Shown in pieces: positions 18,996 through 26,039 of a stretch of DNA of 26,039 nt; the stretch's first letter is position 1, and the number at the start of each line of letters is the position of its first letter. The DNA is from Burkholderiales bacterium (GTDB lineage Bacteria > Pseudomonadota > Gammaproteobacteria > Burkholderiales > Burkholderiaceae_C), in assembly GCA_947372225.1 (NCBI GenBank), contig CANBSV010000028.1:1-26039 (forward strand). The letters run 5' to 3'. The translations under genes were made by a program, and so were the position numbers. The notes under the pieces were generated by a model. The model had not been told where the DNA came from. It saw nothing but the letters and a program-made list of their open reading frames with translations, and made no database searches.

Positions 18996-19978
18996 TGGCC
19001 ACGGCCGGCAGCGCCCGAGGCTGGAAGCGTCGGCTCGACCGATGGTTCGAGCAGCGCTCGCCACGCACCGACAGCCTGCAGCTCACCCACCGCAACGTGT
19101 ACATCCTGCCCACGAAGGCGGGGATGATGTTTTGCTTCACGCTGCTGGTGCTGCTGGTCGCATCGATCAACTACCAGCTCAACCTGGGCTACATGCTGAC
19201 CTTCCTGCTTGCGGGCAGTGGCGTGGTTTCCATGCACATGACGCATGGCACGCTGCGCGGACTGACGCTGCACCTGCGCCCTGCCAGCCCGGTGTTTGCC
19301 GGCGACACGGCCGAACTCGAAGCGGTGTTGTCGAGCGCCCGGGGCACGCGCCTTGGCGTGGGGCTGCGGCAGCGCTCGGCGCACGCATCGACGCTGAGTC
19401 ACGTCGACGTGCCAGGCGGCGGCCAGGCCGTGCTGGGCTTGGGCTTCGTCCCACCCCACCGCGGTCGCCATGCGCTGCCAACGCTGATCGTGGAGACACG
19501 CTTTCCGCTCGGGCTGTTTCGGGCCTGGGCGGTGTGGCACCCGGCAATGTCGGTGCTGGTGTACCCGCGGGCCGAGCGCCCGGCCAGTGCCCTGCCGGCG
19601 GCCCGCGCTGTGAGCGGCGGACCGGCTGGCGCAGGGACTTCAAACGGCGACGAATTTGAGGGCGTGCGCGCCTATCGCCGTGGCGATCCGCTCAAAGGCA
19701 TCGCCTGGAAGCAAGCCGCCAAGGCCCTGGCCAGCGGCGGTGAGCTGGTCAGCCGCGACCACCCGTCGCACAGCCAGCAACAACTGTGGCTCGACTGGCA
19801 CACCTGCGGCGGCGCCGGCGCGGAAGCGCGCCTGTCCCGTCTGGCGACGTGGATCGTCGAGGCAGAGCACCGTGGCGCCGCGTGGGGCTTGAGCCTGCCG
19901 GCGTCCGAGTTGCCCATGGGTCAGGGAGACACGCATCGACAGCAAGGCCTGGAAGCCCTGGCGCTGTGGCACCCGTGA
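18995..19978 (+). CDS. DUF58 membrane-associated protein (MoxR partner)
   Basis: The 327-residue protein has two membrane segments near the N-terminus (about 42-60 and 67-86). A long soluble region follows and contains the family signature EFEGVRAYRRGDPLKGIAW. The remainder resembles a degenerate von Willebrand-A-like fold, as is usual for DUF58. The adjoining GTG (18992) and ATG (18995) are both possible starts: ATG gives a one-base overlap with the moxR TGA and GTG a four-base overlap. The function is not known; the family is thought to work with MoxR in envelope processes. Its own stop overlaps the GTG start of tgpA. Confidence 0.9.
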   Translation: MATAGSARGWKRRLDRWFEQRSPRTDSLQLTHRNVYILPTKAGMMFCFTLLVLLVASINYQLNLGYMLTFLLAGSGVVSMHMTHGTLRGLTLHLRPASPVFAGDTAELEAVLSSARGTRLGVGLRQRSAHASTLSHVDVPGGGQAVLGLGFVPPHRGRHALPTLIVETRFPLGLFRAWAVWHPAMSVLVYPRAERPASALPAARAVSGGPAGAGTSNGDEFEGVRAYRRGDPLKGIAWKQAAKALASGGELVSRDHPSHSQQQLWLDWHTCGGAGAEARLSRLATWIVEAEHRGAAWGLSLPASELPMGQGDTHRQQGLEALALWHP

Positions 19979-22056
19979 ACGACATCGCCTCGCCACCCGC
20001 GCGCATCGCCAGTCACTGGAGCCGGCCTGCCTGGGGCCACTTGCCCCGGGAAGCGCGCGACACGCTGTTCTTGCTCTGCCTGATCGGATGGACAGTGCTG
20101 CCGCATCTGTTTCACCTGCCAGCGTGGTGCGCCGTGCTCATCGCGACGGTGCTGCTGGCGCGCGCACGGCTGGCGCTCACCGCGGCGGCATTGCCCGGGC
20201 GCTGGACGATGCTGGGGGTGCTGGTCCTTGCCGTGGGACTGACGCTGTGGTCGTTTCAGACGCTGCTGGGCAAGGAGCCGGGCGTGGCCATGGTGGTGTC
20301 GCTGATGGCCATCAAGACGCTGGAGTTGCGCGCGCGGCGCGATGCGTTCGTGGTGTTCTTCCTCGGCTTTTTCCTGATCCTCACGCAGTTCCTGTATTCG
20401 CAAAGCCTGCTGGTGGCGCTGGCGATGCTGGTGTCGGTGTGGGGACTGCTGAGCGCACTGGTGCTGGCCAACATGCCCGTGGGAAAGCCGTCGCTGCGCA
20501 TGGCCGCGCGACTGGCCGGCAAGACCGCGCTGCTGGGCGCGCCACTCATGGCCATCATGTTCATGCTGTTTCCGCGCATCGGCCCGCTGTGGGGCGTGCC
20601 GCAGGACCACCGCGCAGGCACAGGCCTGTCGAACAACATGGTCATGGGCTCGGTGGCGTTGCTCGCGCAAAACGAGAGCGTGGCCATGCGCATCCGCTTC
20701 GAGGGAGCGCCGCCCGCGCAACAAGAGGCCTACTTTCGCGGGCCGGTGCTCGGGCGCTTCGACGGGCGCGAATGGACGCCGCAAGCGCCGAGCTTTCCGC
20801 CCTCGCTCACGCCACGCGCCGAACTGGCAGTGACCGGGCATGCCATCGGCTATGAGGTCACGCTCGAGCCGCTGAACCTGGCCGTCATCCCGCTGCTCGA
20901 AGCCAGCACCGAGGCGCCTGTGATCGCCGGCGTGCGCGTGGCGCTCACGGACGATCTGCAATGGCGTGCCGACCGGCCGATCGACACCAGGGTGCGCTTT
21001 CACAGCACGGCCAGCACCGTGTTTCGCCACGGTCCGATCGCGCCCACGCTCGGGCTGCAGGACTACATCGATTTGCCTCCCGGACACAACCCGCGCACGC
21101 TGGAATGGGCCGCCGCGCTGCGTCGCCAGCCGCGCTACGCCGAGGCCGATGCCACCACACTGGCCAACGCGCTGATGACGCACATCCGCACCGGCGGGTT
21201 CAGCTACACGCTGTCGCCCGGCACCTACGGTGACGACGACCCACGCAGCGCCGTCGACGAGTTCTGGCTCGACCGCAAGCTGGGTTTTTGTGAACACTTT
21301 GCGACCGCGTTCGTGGTGGTCATGCGCGCGCTGGACGTGCCCGCGCGCGTGGTCACCGGTTACCAGGGCTTCGATGAGCAACCGGTGGACGGCTACCACA
21401 TCGTGCGCCAAAGCAACGCCCACGCCTGGGCCGAATACTGGCAGCCTGGCACAGGCTGGATGCGCGCCGACCCGACCAATGCCGTGGCCCCCGAGCGGGT
21501 GCTGGGTCGCTTGCGCCTGGTGGCACCGCCCACGCTGGTGGACGAAGCCATGGGCGCTGTCCATCCGCAACTGCTCGCGCACCTGCGCGAAGGCTGGGAG
21601 GCCATGAACAACCGCTGGAACCAGTGGGTGCTCGACTACTCGCGCGGCGCGCAACTTGATTGGCTGTCGCGCCTGGGGTTCAACCAGCCCGACTGGGAAG
21701 ATCTGGCGCTGCTGTCGGCCGTCGTGTTGAGCGTCCTGGCGCTGGCCGGTGCCGGCTGGACCTGGTGGGAGTTGCGCCGCATCGATCCGTGGGTGCGGCA
21801 GATGAACCAGCTGCGCGCCGCGCTGCGTCGAGTTGGTGTGACCAGCTCCGACCACGAAGCGCCGCGCACGCTGGCGCAGCGCGTGCGCGAGCAACTCGGT
21901 GAAACTGCTGAGCCGCTCGCTCGCGGGCTGGAACACATCGACGCGCAGCGCTACGGGCGCGCTGCGGTACCCCGCCCCGACCACCGGCTCACGCGCGAGT
22001 TCAGCGCCCTCGCCCGCCGATTGGCGCGGGCATCGGCGCCGCAGCGCCCTCGATAA
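19975..22056 (+). CDS. TgpA-type membrane transglutaminase-like protein (DUF3488-transglutaminase core-DUF4129)
   Basis: The protein has 693 residues if begun at GTG 19975, which overlaps the DUF58 stop by four bases (GTGA). An N-terminal block of several membrane helices (about 25-195) matches DUF3488. A periplasmic region then carries the transglutaminase core with C439 (GFCEHFATAF), H483 (AHAWAEYW) and D499 (RADPTN), an intact catalytic triad. A last membrane segment (about 580-600) precedes a cytoplasmic DUF4129-like tail. The family resembles TgpA of Pseudomonas, an essential periplasmic protein with a transglutaminase fold. Substrates are not established. The stop codon is inside a -10-like box used by the next gene. 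Confidence 0.92.
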   Translation: MNDIASPPARIASHWSRPAWGHLPREARDTLFLLCLIGWTVLPHLFHLPAWCAVLIATVLLARARLALTAAALPGRWTMLGVLVLAVGLTLWSFQTLLGKEPGVAMVVSLMAIKTLELRARRDAFVVFFLGFFLILTQFLYSQSLLVALAMLVSVWGLLSALVLANMPVGKPSLRMAARLAGKTALLGAPLMAIMFMLFPRIGPLWGVPQDHRAGTGLSNNMVMGSVALLAQNESVAMRIRFEGAPPAQQEAYFRGPVLGRFDGREWTPQAPSFPPSLTPRAELAVTGHAIGYEVTLEPLNLAVIPLLEASTEAPVIAGVRVALTDDLQWRADRPIDTRVRFHSTASTVFRHGPIAPTLGLQDYIDLPPGHNPRTLEWAAALRRQPRYAEADATTLANALMTHIRTGGFSYTLSPGTYGDDDPRSAVDEFWLDRKLGFCEHFATAFVVVMRALDVPARVVTGYQGFDEQPVDGYHIVRQSNAHAWAEYWQPGTGWMRADPTNAVAPERVLGRLRLVAPPTLVDEAMGAVHPQLLAHLREGWEAMNNRWNQWVLDYSRGAQLDWLSRLGFNQPDWEDLALLSAVVLSVLALAGAGWTWWELRRIDPWVRQMNQLRAALRRVGVTSSDHEAPRTLAQRVREQLGETAEPLARGLEHIDAQRYGRAAVPRPDHRLTREFSALARRLARASAPQRPR

Positions 22057-22057
22057 T
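22052..22057 (+). promoter_or_regulatory. -10-like box GATAAT overlapping the tgpA stop and just before mltB
   Basis: GATAAT contains the TAA stop of the preceding gene and ends eight bases before the ATG at 22065. A transcript starting from it would be leaderless or have only a one- or two-base leader. No good -35 is visible. The arrangement closely resembles that at 14901-14906. Confidence 0.4.
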
Positions 22058-22064
22058 TTTGCGG

Positions 22065-23282
22065 ATGAACCCATACCGCACACCCGCTCACGCCGTCGCC
22101 ATCGCTACACACACTGCACGCACTCCGATACCCGCATGGTTGTCATGTGCTGCGCTGGCCGTTTGTCTGGCCGGTGCGACGGCGGCTCATGCCGCCGATG
22201 AGGCGGCGGCTCCCGCCAAGCCCGCCAAGGCGGCCACACCGACCCAGTCCATCAAGAAGCACCGCGCCGCGCCCGCCCGCAAGAAGGCCCGGGTGCGCTC
22301 GGACCGCGAACCCGATGTGGTGATCTACGGCCACCGCGACGACGTGATGCGCTTCGGCGCCGAGGTGGCCGCGCGCCAGGGGCTTGACATGGGGTGGGTG
22401 CAAGCGGCGCTGGCGCAGTCGCGCTATGTGCCCAGCGTGGCCAAGCTCATCATGCCGCCGCCGGCCGGCACGGCCAAGAACTGGGCTGCCTACCGCGAGC
22501 GCTTCATCGAACCCCGGCGCATTGCCGCCGGTGTGTCCTTCTGGCAAGCCAACGAGCGCTGGTTGACGCAAGCCGAACAGGTCTACGGCGTACCGGCCGA
22601 GATCGTCGTCGGCATCGTCGGCGTGGAAACCCTCTACGGCCAGCACCTGGGCGGCTACCGCGTCATCGACGCGCTGGCCACGCTGTCGTTTGACTTCCCG
22701 ACGGGCCGCAAGGACCGCAGCGCCTTCTTCAAGGAAGAGCTCGAGCAGTGGCTGGTGCTCAGCCACCGCGAGGGCCAGGACCCGGTGGCGCTCAAGGGCA
22801 GCTACGCCGGCGCGCTGGGGCTGCCGCAGTTCATGCCCAGCAGCGTCATCAAGTACGCAGTCGACTTCGACGGTGACAGCCACATCGACCTGCACGGCAA
22901 CGGCGCTGACGCCATCGGCAGCGTGGCGCACTACCTGGCCGAGTTCGGCTGGCAACGTGGCCTGCCCACGCACCTCGAGGTGGTCGCGCCCGCCGACACC
23001 AGCGAGCGCGCCACGCTGCTCGCCCCGGACATCCTGCCCAGCTTCACCGCGCAGCAGTTCATCGAGCATGGTGCGGTGTTCGGCTCCGAGGTCGACCTCG
23101 CGCGCATCGGCGGGCCGGCCGGCAGCACCCCGCTGGCGCTGGTCGAGCTGCAAAACGGCGATGCCGCGCCCAGCCACGTGGCGGGCACCACCAACTTCTA
23201 CGCGATCACCCGCTACAACTGGTCGAGCTACTACGCCATGGCGGTGATCGAACTGGGCGCGGCGGTCAGGCGGGCGCGCTGA
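22065..23282 (+). CDS. mltB: Lytic murein transglycosylase B (MltB family)
   Basis: MltB-type enzymes cleave the glycan strands of peptidoglycan to 1,6-anhydro ends. The 405-residue protein has a signal peptide of about 43 residues with a long N-region and an AHA-A cleavage site. A Lys/Ala/Pro-rich linker follows (about 45-80). The catalytic domain (about 85-400) has the catalytic Glu at E188 in VGVETLYGQH, and the ALGLPQFMPSS and YNWSSYYA motifs of the family. A lipobox is not convincing (ALAVC), so it is probably soluble in the periplasm. ATG 22065 is preferred over a TTG six bases earlier. It follows tgpA by eight bases and may be co-transcribed or use its own -10-like box. It overlaps the convergent 71-residue gene by 17 bases. 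Confidence 0.95.
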   Translation: MNPYRTPAHAVAIATHTARTPIPAWLSCAALAVCLAGATAAHAADEAAAPAKPAKAATPTQSIKKHRAAPARKKARVRSDREPDVVIYGHRDDVMRFGAEVAARQGLDMGWVQAALAQSRYVPSVAKLIMPPPAGTAKNWAAYRERFIEPRRIAAGVSFWQANERWLTQAEQVYGVPAEIVVGIVGVETLYGQHLGGYRVIDALATLSFDFPTGRKDRSAFFKEELEQWLVLSHREGQDPVALKGSYAGALGLPQFMPSSVIKYAVDFDGDSHIDLHGNGADAIGSVAHYLAEFGWQRGLPTHLEVVAPADTSERATLLAPDILPSFTAQQFIEHGAVFGSEVDLARIGGPAGSTPLALVELQNGDAAPSHVAGTTNFYAITRYNWSSYYAMAVIELGAAVRRAR

Positions 23283-23481
23283 GCCATTCGACCGAAGCAG
23301 CACGACGCCTGTCGTCCTGATCGGCGTTCAGCACCTCGGTCACTTCAAGACCGCTGATGAGGTCCCAGGTCGATTCGTACCAGCCGGGGCCGACAAGCGC
23401 TCGAGGCATGGGGTCGTCGGGAGCTGGGTGCTGCTTTTCGGTGGCCGGTGCAGCGACGGGTCGGGCGTAAGGGGTGGACAT
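23266..23481 (-). CDS. Small conserved-looking protein of unknown function (71 residues)
   Basis: The protein has 71 residues and no signal peptide or membrane segment. The first 27 residues are Pro/Ala-rich and probably disordered. The second half has the segment GPGWYESTWDLISGLEVTE, with aromatic and acidic residues that suggest a small folded core. A strong ribosome binding site (AGGAGA) precedes the ATG by about five bases, which is good evidence that it is translated. Its 3' end overlaps mltB by 17 bases on the opposite strand. Similar short proteins with a GWYES-type core seem common in Burkholderiales, but that is from memory. No function can be assigned. Confidence 0.65.
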   Translation of the reverse strand: MSTPYARPVAAPATEKQHPAPDDPMPRALVGPGWYESTWDLISGLEVTEVLNADQDDRRRAASVEWLSAPA

Positions 23482-23486
23482 GGGAT

Positions 23487-23492
23487 CTCCTG
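23487..23492 (-). promoter_or_regulatory. Ribosome binding site of the 71-residue gene
   Basis: On the minus strand this reads AGGAGA, five to six bases before the ATG at 23481. It is the strongest Shine-Dalgarno match in the window and supports the small gene. Confidence 0.65.
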
Positions 23493-23573
23493 GTGAGCGA
23501 TCGATGAGCCGATCGGTGCTGCCAGTTTTCCGAATCGAGGCGGCTTGCGCATCCCGCGCAAGGGTCGGTTCAG

Positions 23574-23614
23574 GCCTTGAAAGGCACCCCTTGAAGCACC
23601 CCCTCTGAAGGGGG
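23574..23614. repeat. Short direct and inverted repeats in the 153-base gap after the transglutaminase gene
   Basis: The gap 23482-23634 holds a palindrome GCCTTGAAAGGC (23574-23585). It also has two imperfect direct copies of CCTTGAA-(A)GGCACCCC-type sequence (23575-23590 and 23589-23603), and a hairpin of stem CCCCCT/AGGGGG with loop CTGA (23599-23614). The hairpin lies 20 bases past the transglutaminase stop (23635) and could end that transcript, although no T-run follows. Confidence 0.4.
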
Positions 23615-23634
23615 ATGAGCCGGTCGACGTGCGC

Positions 23635-24552
23635 TCAGTCCTGCGGAATCACGCTCACCGACACGTCCATGGACTGCATGGATCCGCCGCCCAGGATCAC
23701 CCCGCGCAGCGGCACCACATCGGCGAAGTCGGCACCCCACGCGAGCGTGATGTAGCGGCGGTCGGCGAGCTGGTCATTGGTCGGGTCGAACTCGACCCAG
23801 CCGTGGCCGGGCAAAAAGGCACCGACCCAGGCATGCGACGCATCCACGCCCATCAGCCGTGGCATGCCGGGCGGCGGGTCGGTGAGCAGGTAGCCCGACA
23901 TGTAACGTGCCGCCAGACCATGCGAGCGCAGACACGCCAGCATCAGGTGCGCGAAGTCCTGGCACACGCCGCGGCGGTGCTGCAGCACTTCATCAACCGA
24001 GGTGCTCACCGTGGTGGCACCGGCGTCGAACTCGAAGCCTTCATGGATGCGGTGGGTCAGGTCCAGCAGCGCCTCGACCCAAGGCCGATCGGCCTGCAAT
24101 GAGGCTTCGGCGTAGTCGCGCGCTGCCTCGGACCACGGCACCAGCAGTGTGGACTCGGCCATGCGCGCAGCATCCAGGTCATGGGCGCCAGGCAGTTGGC
24201 GACGCACCGCATCACGCACCTCGGCCACGGTCATCGGGTGAGCGGTGTCCAGTGGTGGCCGCTCGGCCACCTCGACCTGGCAGTGCATGCGCACGCGCAG
24301 TTGATGGTGTGCGCCATGCAAGCCGAAATGCGACACCACGTTGCCGAAGCTGTCGGTGGCCTCGTGACGCTCGTTGGGCAGCGGGTCGATGCTCAGGCTG
24401 TGCGACACCACCCGCTGCCACGGCAGCACGCGCGGCGTGAGGCGGCCGAGTTGCCACGACTGCGACACAGGGACCACGTACGAATAGAACGTCTCGTGCT
24501 CGACGACGTAGCGGTCGGCGTCCGACAGGTTCATGGGCGAGATCAGGTTCAT
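23635..24552 (-). CDS. Transglutaminase family protein (alpha-E/ATP-grasp associated)
   Basis: The 305-residue protein has no signal peptide or membrane segment. The N-terminal beta-rich region (about 15-100, starting YVVEHETFYSY) is followed by the transglutaminase core. Its catalytic triad is C197 (GVCQDFAHLM), H240 (ASHAWV) and D256 (FDPTND). It is unlike the TgpA-type protein in size, domain layout and lack of membrane helices. Proteins of this kind are coded beside circularly permuted ATP-grasp and alpha-E proteins, with which they may make or cleave a peptide-like bond. Its ATG overlaps the stop of the upstream gene by four bases (ATGA on the minus strand). A second Met at residue 7 is an alternative start. 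Confidence 0.94.
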   Translation of the reverse strand: MNLISPMNLSDADRYVVEHETFYSYVVPVSQSWQLGRLTPRVLPWQRVVSHSLSIDPLPNERHEATDSFGNVVSHFGLHGAHHQLRVRMHCQVEVAERPPLDTAHPMTVAEVRDAVRRQLPGAHDLDAARMAESTLLVPWSEAARDYAEASLQADRPWVEALLDLTHRIHEGFEFDAGATTVSTSVDEVLQHRRGVCQDFAHLMLACLRSHGLAARYMSGYLLTDPPPGMPRLMGVDASHAWVGAFLPGHGWVEFDPTNDQLADRRYITLAWGADFADVVPLRGVILGGGSMQSMDVSVSVIPQD

Positions 24553-26039
24553 GCGACCAGCGACAGCACGCTGCGCGAGGCGGCATGGGAAAAGAACTTC
24601 AGCGTGAGCTCGTCAGACACGCCGTACGCCGCACGCTGCAACTGCGCCAGCAAGCGCGCCAGCGCCTCGCTCTCCGGATGCAGATCGGCCGGCGACAGGC
24701 CCCGCAACGCCGCTTGCGCGGGGGCGAGCACATCGCTGGCGAAGCGACCGTGACTGTGTTCGAGCTTGGCCACGAATTCGGCCAGCCCCTTGAGCTGAAA
24801 GGCCACCGATCGGGGATTGACCTCGTCGCGCAGCAGCAAATCAAGCACCGGCAGCCACTCGGGTGCGACCAGGTAGCGCGACCGGTAGGTCACGGTGGAG
24901 TCGGCGTACTCGAGCAGCCAGTCCAGATCGTGCGTGCGCCCTTCGGTGATCGCCACCTGCAACACGGTGCACAGCGTGGCCAGCCGCTCGATGCGCCGGC
25001 CCATCGACAGGAAACGCCAACCCACGCCACGCGTCATGCCGTCGAGCACGAAACCCGACAACGTGGCCATCGAGGTCACCGCGCGGTCGAGCCAGCCCAT
25101 CGCCATCGGCAGCCCGAGTGCAGGCGAAGACAGCCCGCGCCGGAACACCGGATCGGCGATCAGCTGGTTCAACGAGCGCCAGTGGTCGGCCGACATGCGG
25201 TCGCGCAAATTGAAGGCCACACGCGACAGCTGCCGCAGCCGGTCGCTGAGGCCCTCGTCGGGGTGGGTGGACGCACGCAGCAGATCAGCGCCCGGGTGCT
25301 CGGTGTTGTCGATGAGGCCGAAACGCTGTGCCACCACCAACGCCGGCGACAGTCCGTGCAACGGCGCCTTCGACTCGTCGAGCACCACGCCGATGGCCAC
25401 GCGCAACAGCCGCGCCGTGGTCTCGCAACGTTCGCCGTAGCGTCCGAACCAGAACAGGTTTTCGGCGGCGCGCGACGGCACGTTGGCGCGCGATGTCACC
25501 AGGTCCTCGGGCCTCACCGTGCGGCTGAGCAACGAAAACGACGCGTTGACCGGCGCTGGCGAAAGCACCCAGGCGTCTTTCGATCGGCCTCCGCGCTGCA
25601 TGGCGATGGCGCGCGAGCTTTCATCCCCGGCCACACGGGTCAGACCGCCTGGCATCACGTGATAGCCGTGGGGCGTGGCGACCGCGAACACGCGCAAACC
25701 GACGCTGCGCGAGGCCAGCTGTTCGGTGGGGCGGCCGGGGGCCGCCGAGCGCTCGAGCACGGGAGCCTGCGACAGGTGCACCCACTCCTGCGCGACGTAA
25801 CGCTGAGCGCGCGGCGCCACGCGCTCGCGCAGCGCGGCGCGTTGGGCCTCGTCGAGGTCGGCACCGAACAGGGCCGGTTCACGCGCCGAGCGCTCGAGCG
25901 GCTTGATGATGAGCTTGTCGAGACGGCCCCAGGCGTCGTCGAGCGCAGCGGGCTCGCCCAGCCACCAGGTGGCCACCGAGGGCAGCTTGAGCGGCTCACC
26001 CAGCAGCTTTTCGCTGAGCTTGGGCAAGTAGCCCAGCAG
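24549..26039 (-). CDS. Circularly permuted ATP-grasp/alpha-E fusion protein (C-terminal part; start outside the window)
   Basis: The frame is open to the window edge: upstream of the TTG codon at 26027 the sequence still encodes LLGYLPKLSEKLLGEPLKL, so the start lies beyond 26039. About 496 residues are visible. The first part (down to about 25480) is the end of a circularly permuted type-2 ATP-grasp domain (DUF404/DUF407), with LPSVATWWLGE and the FAVATPHGYHVMPGGLTRVA stretch. From about 25480 to the end is an alpha-E (DUF403) domain, beginning SRAAENLFWFGRYGERCE, which is all-helical. Fused forms of this kind are about 850 residues. ATP-grasp enzymes form amide bonds; together with the transglutaminase a peptide-modifying pathway is suspected in this family, but its product is unknown. 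Confidence 0.9.
   Translation of the reverse strand: MLGYLPKLSEKLLGEPLKLPSVATWWLGEPAALDDAWGRLDKLIIKPLERSAREPALFGADLDEAQRAALRERVAPRAQRYVAQEWVHLSQAPVLERSAAPGRPTEQLASRSVGLRVFAVATPHGYHVMPGGLTRVAGDESSRAIAMQRGGRSKDAWVLSPAPVNASFSLLSRTVRPEDLVTSRANVPSRAAENLFWFGRYGERCETTARLLRVAIGVVLDESKAPLHGLSPALVVAQRFGLIDNTEHPGADLLRASTHPDEGLSDRLRQLSRVAFNLRDRMSADHWRSLNQLIADPVFRRGLSSPALGLPMAMGWLDRAVTSMATLSGFVLDGMTRGVGWRFLSMGRRIERLATLCTVLQVAITEGRTHDLDWLLEYADSTVTYRSRYLVAPEWLPVLDLLLRDEVNPRSVAFQLKGLAEFVAKLEHSHGRFASDVLAPAQAALRGLSPADLHPESEALARLLAQLQRAAYGVSDELTLKFFSHAASRSVLSLVA

Noticed and set aside
18018..19064. A long upstream extension of the histone-deacetylase-like gene
   Set aside because: The added 349 residues lie opposite moxR and have no family similarity; ATG 18017 gives the normal family N-terminus.
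19921..22083. A 720-codon open frame on the minus strand opposite tgpA
   Set aside because: It mirrors the tgpA gene, has Arg/His/Gln-rich low-complexity composition and no motif. The plus-strand catalytic triad and membrane helices show the real frame.
22146..22170. Lipoprotein signal in the MltB-like protein
   Set aside because: The Cys residues in LSCAALAVC are not preceded by a proper lipobox, and a good signal peptidase I site (AHA-A) follows.

Overview
The window is high-GC, tightly packed bacterial chromosome. The gene set points to a betaproteobacterium of the order Burkholderiales, probably near the Rubrivivax/Leptothrix/Comamonadaceae group. The main clues are the pyrG-kdsA-eno-ftsB order, a stand-alone Anbu (proteasome-like) peptidase, a fused ATP-grasp/alpha-E protein beside a transglutaminase, and a BLUF photoreceptor. 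This placement is inference from gene content. No rRNA, tRNA, insertion sequence, prophage or CRISPR array is visible, and no gene-free stretch exceeds about 155 bases.

Region 1 (1-4896) is a signalling locus. On the minus strand, in transcription order, lie a secreted one-heme c-type sensor (Tll0287-like/DUF3365), a membrane hybrid histidine kinase with two receivers, a stand-alone receiver, a small protein with only a histidine-kinase dimerisation/phosphoacceptor domain, and the start of another receiver protein that leaves the window. Divergent from them is a short BLUF blue-light photoreceptor. Region 2 (4941-9051) has a Met/His-rich exported protein (probably metal binding), a perfect FNR/Anr-type site, mutS, and an Anbu peptidase gene overlapping the mutS stop codon. 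Region 3 (9077-13351) is the housekeeping block pyrG-kdsA-eno-ftsB (CTP synthesis, KDO for lipopolysaccharide, glycolysis, cell division).

Region 4 (13377-15744) has the Hsp33 redox chaperone with a gamma-carbonic-anhydrase-like protein (minus strand), and a divergent DUF455 ferritin-like protein. Region 5 (15769-18017) is a histone-deacetylase-like hydrolase overlapping a MscS-type mechanosensitive channel (minus strand). Region 6 (18069-23282) is the MoxR ATPase-DUF58-TgpA-type transglutaminase cassette with overlapping start/stop codons, followed by an MltB-like lytic transglycosylase. Region 7 (23266-26039) holds a small unknown protein, a cytoplasmic-type transglutaminase and the 3' part of a circularly permuted ATP-grasp/alpha-E fusion. 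The last two genes belong to the set usually found with Anbu, although here the Anbu gene lies about 15 kb away beside mutS.

Translational coupling is pervasive: start/stop overlaps of 1 to 4 bases occur at heme sensor/kinase, mutS/anbu, pyrG/kdsA, hdac/mscS, moxR/DUF58, DUF58/tgpA and ATP-grasp-alpha-E/transglutaminase. The best candidate for an undescribed system is the heme-sensor phosphorelay with its kinase-less phosphoacceptor protein and divergent BLUF gene. The second is the mutS-coupled Anbu gene.
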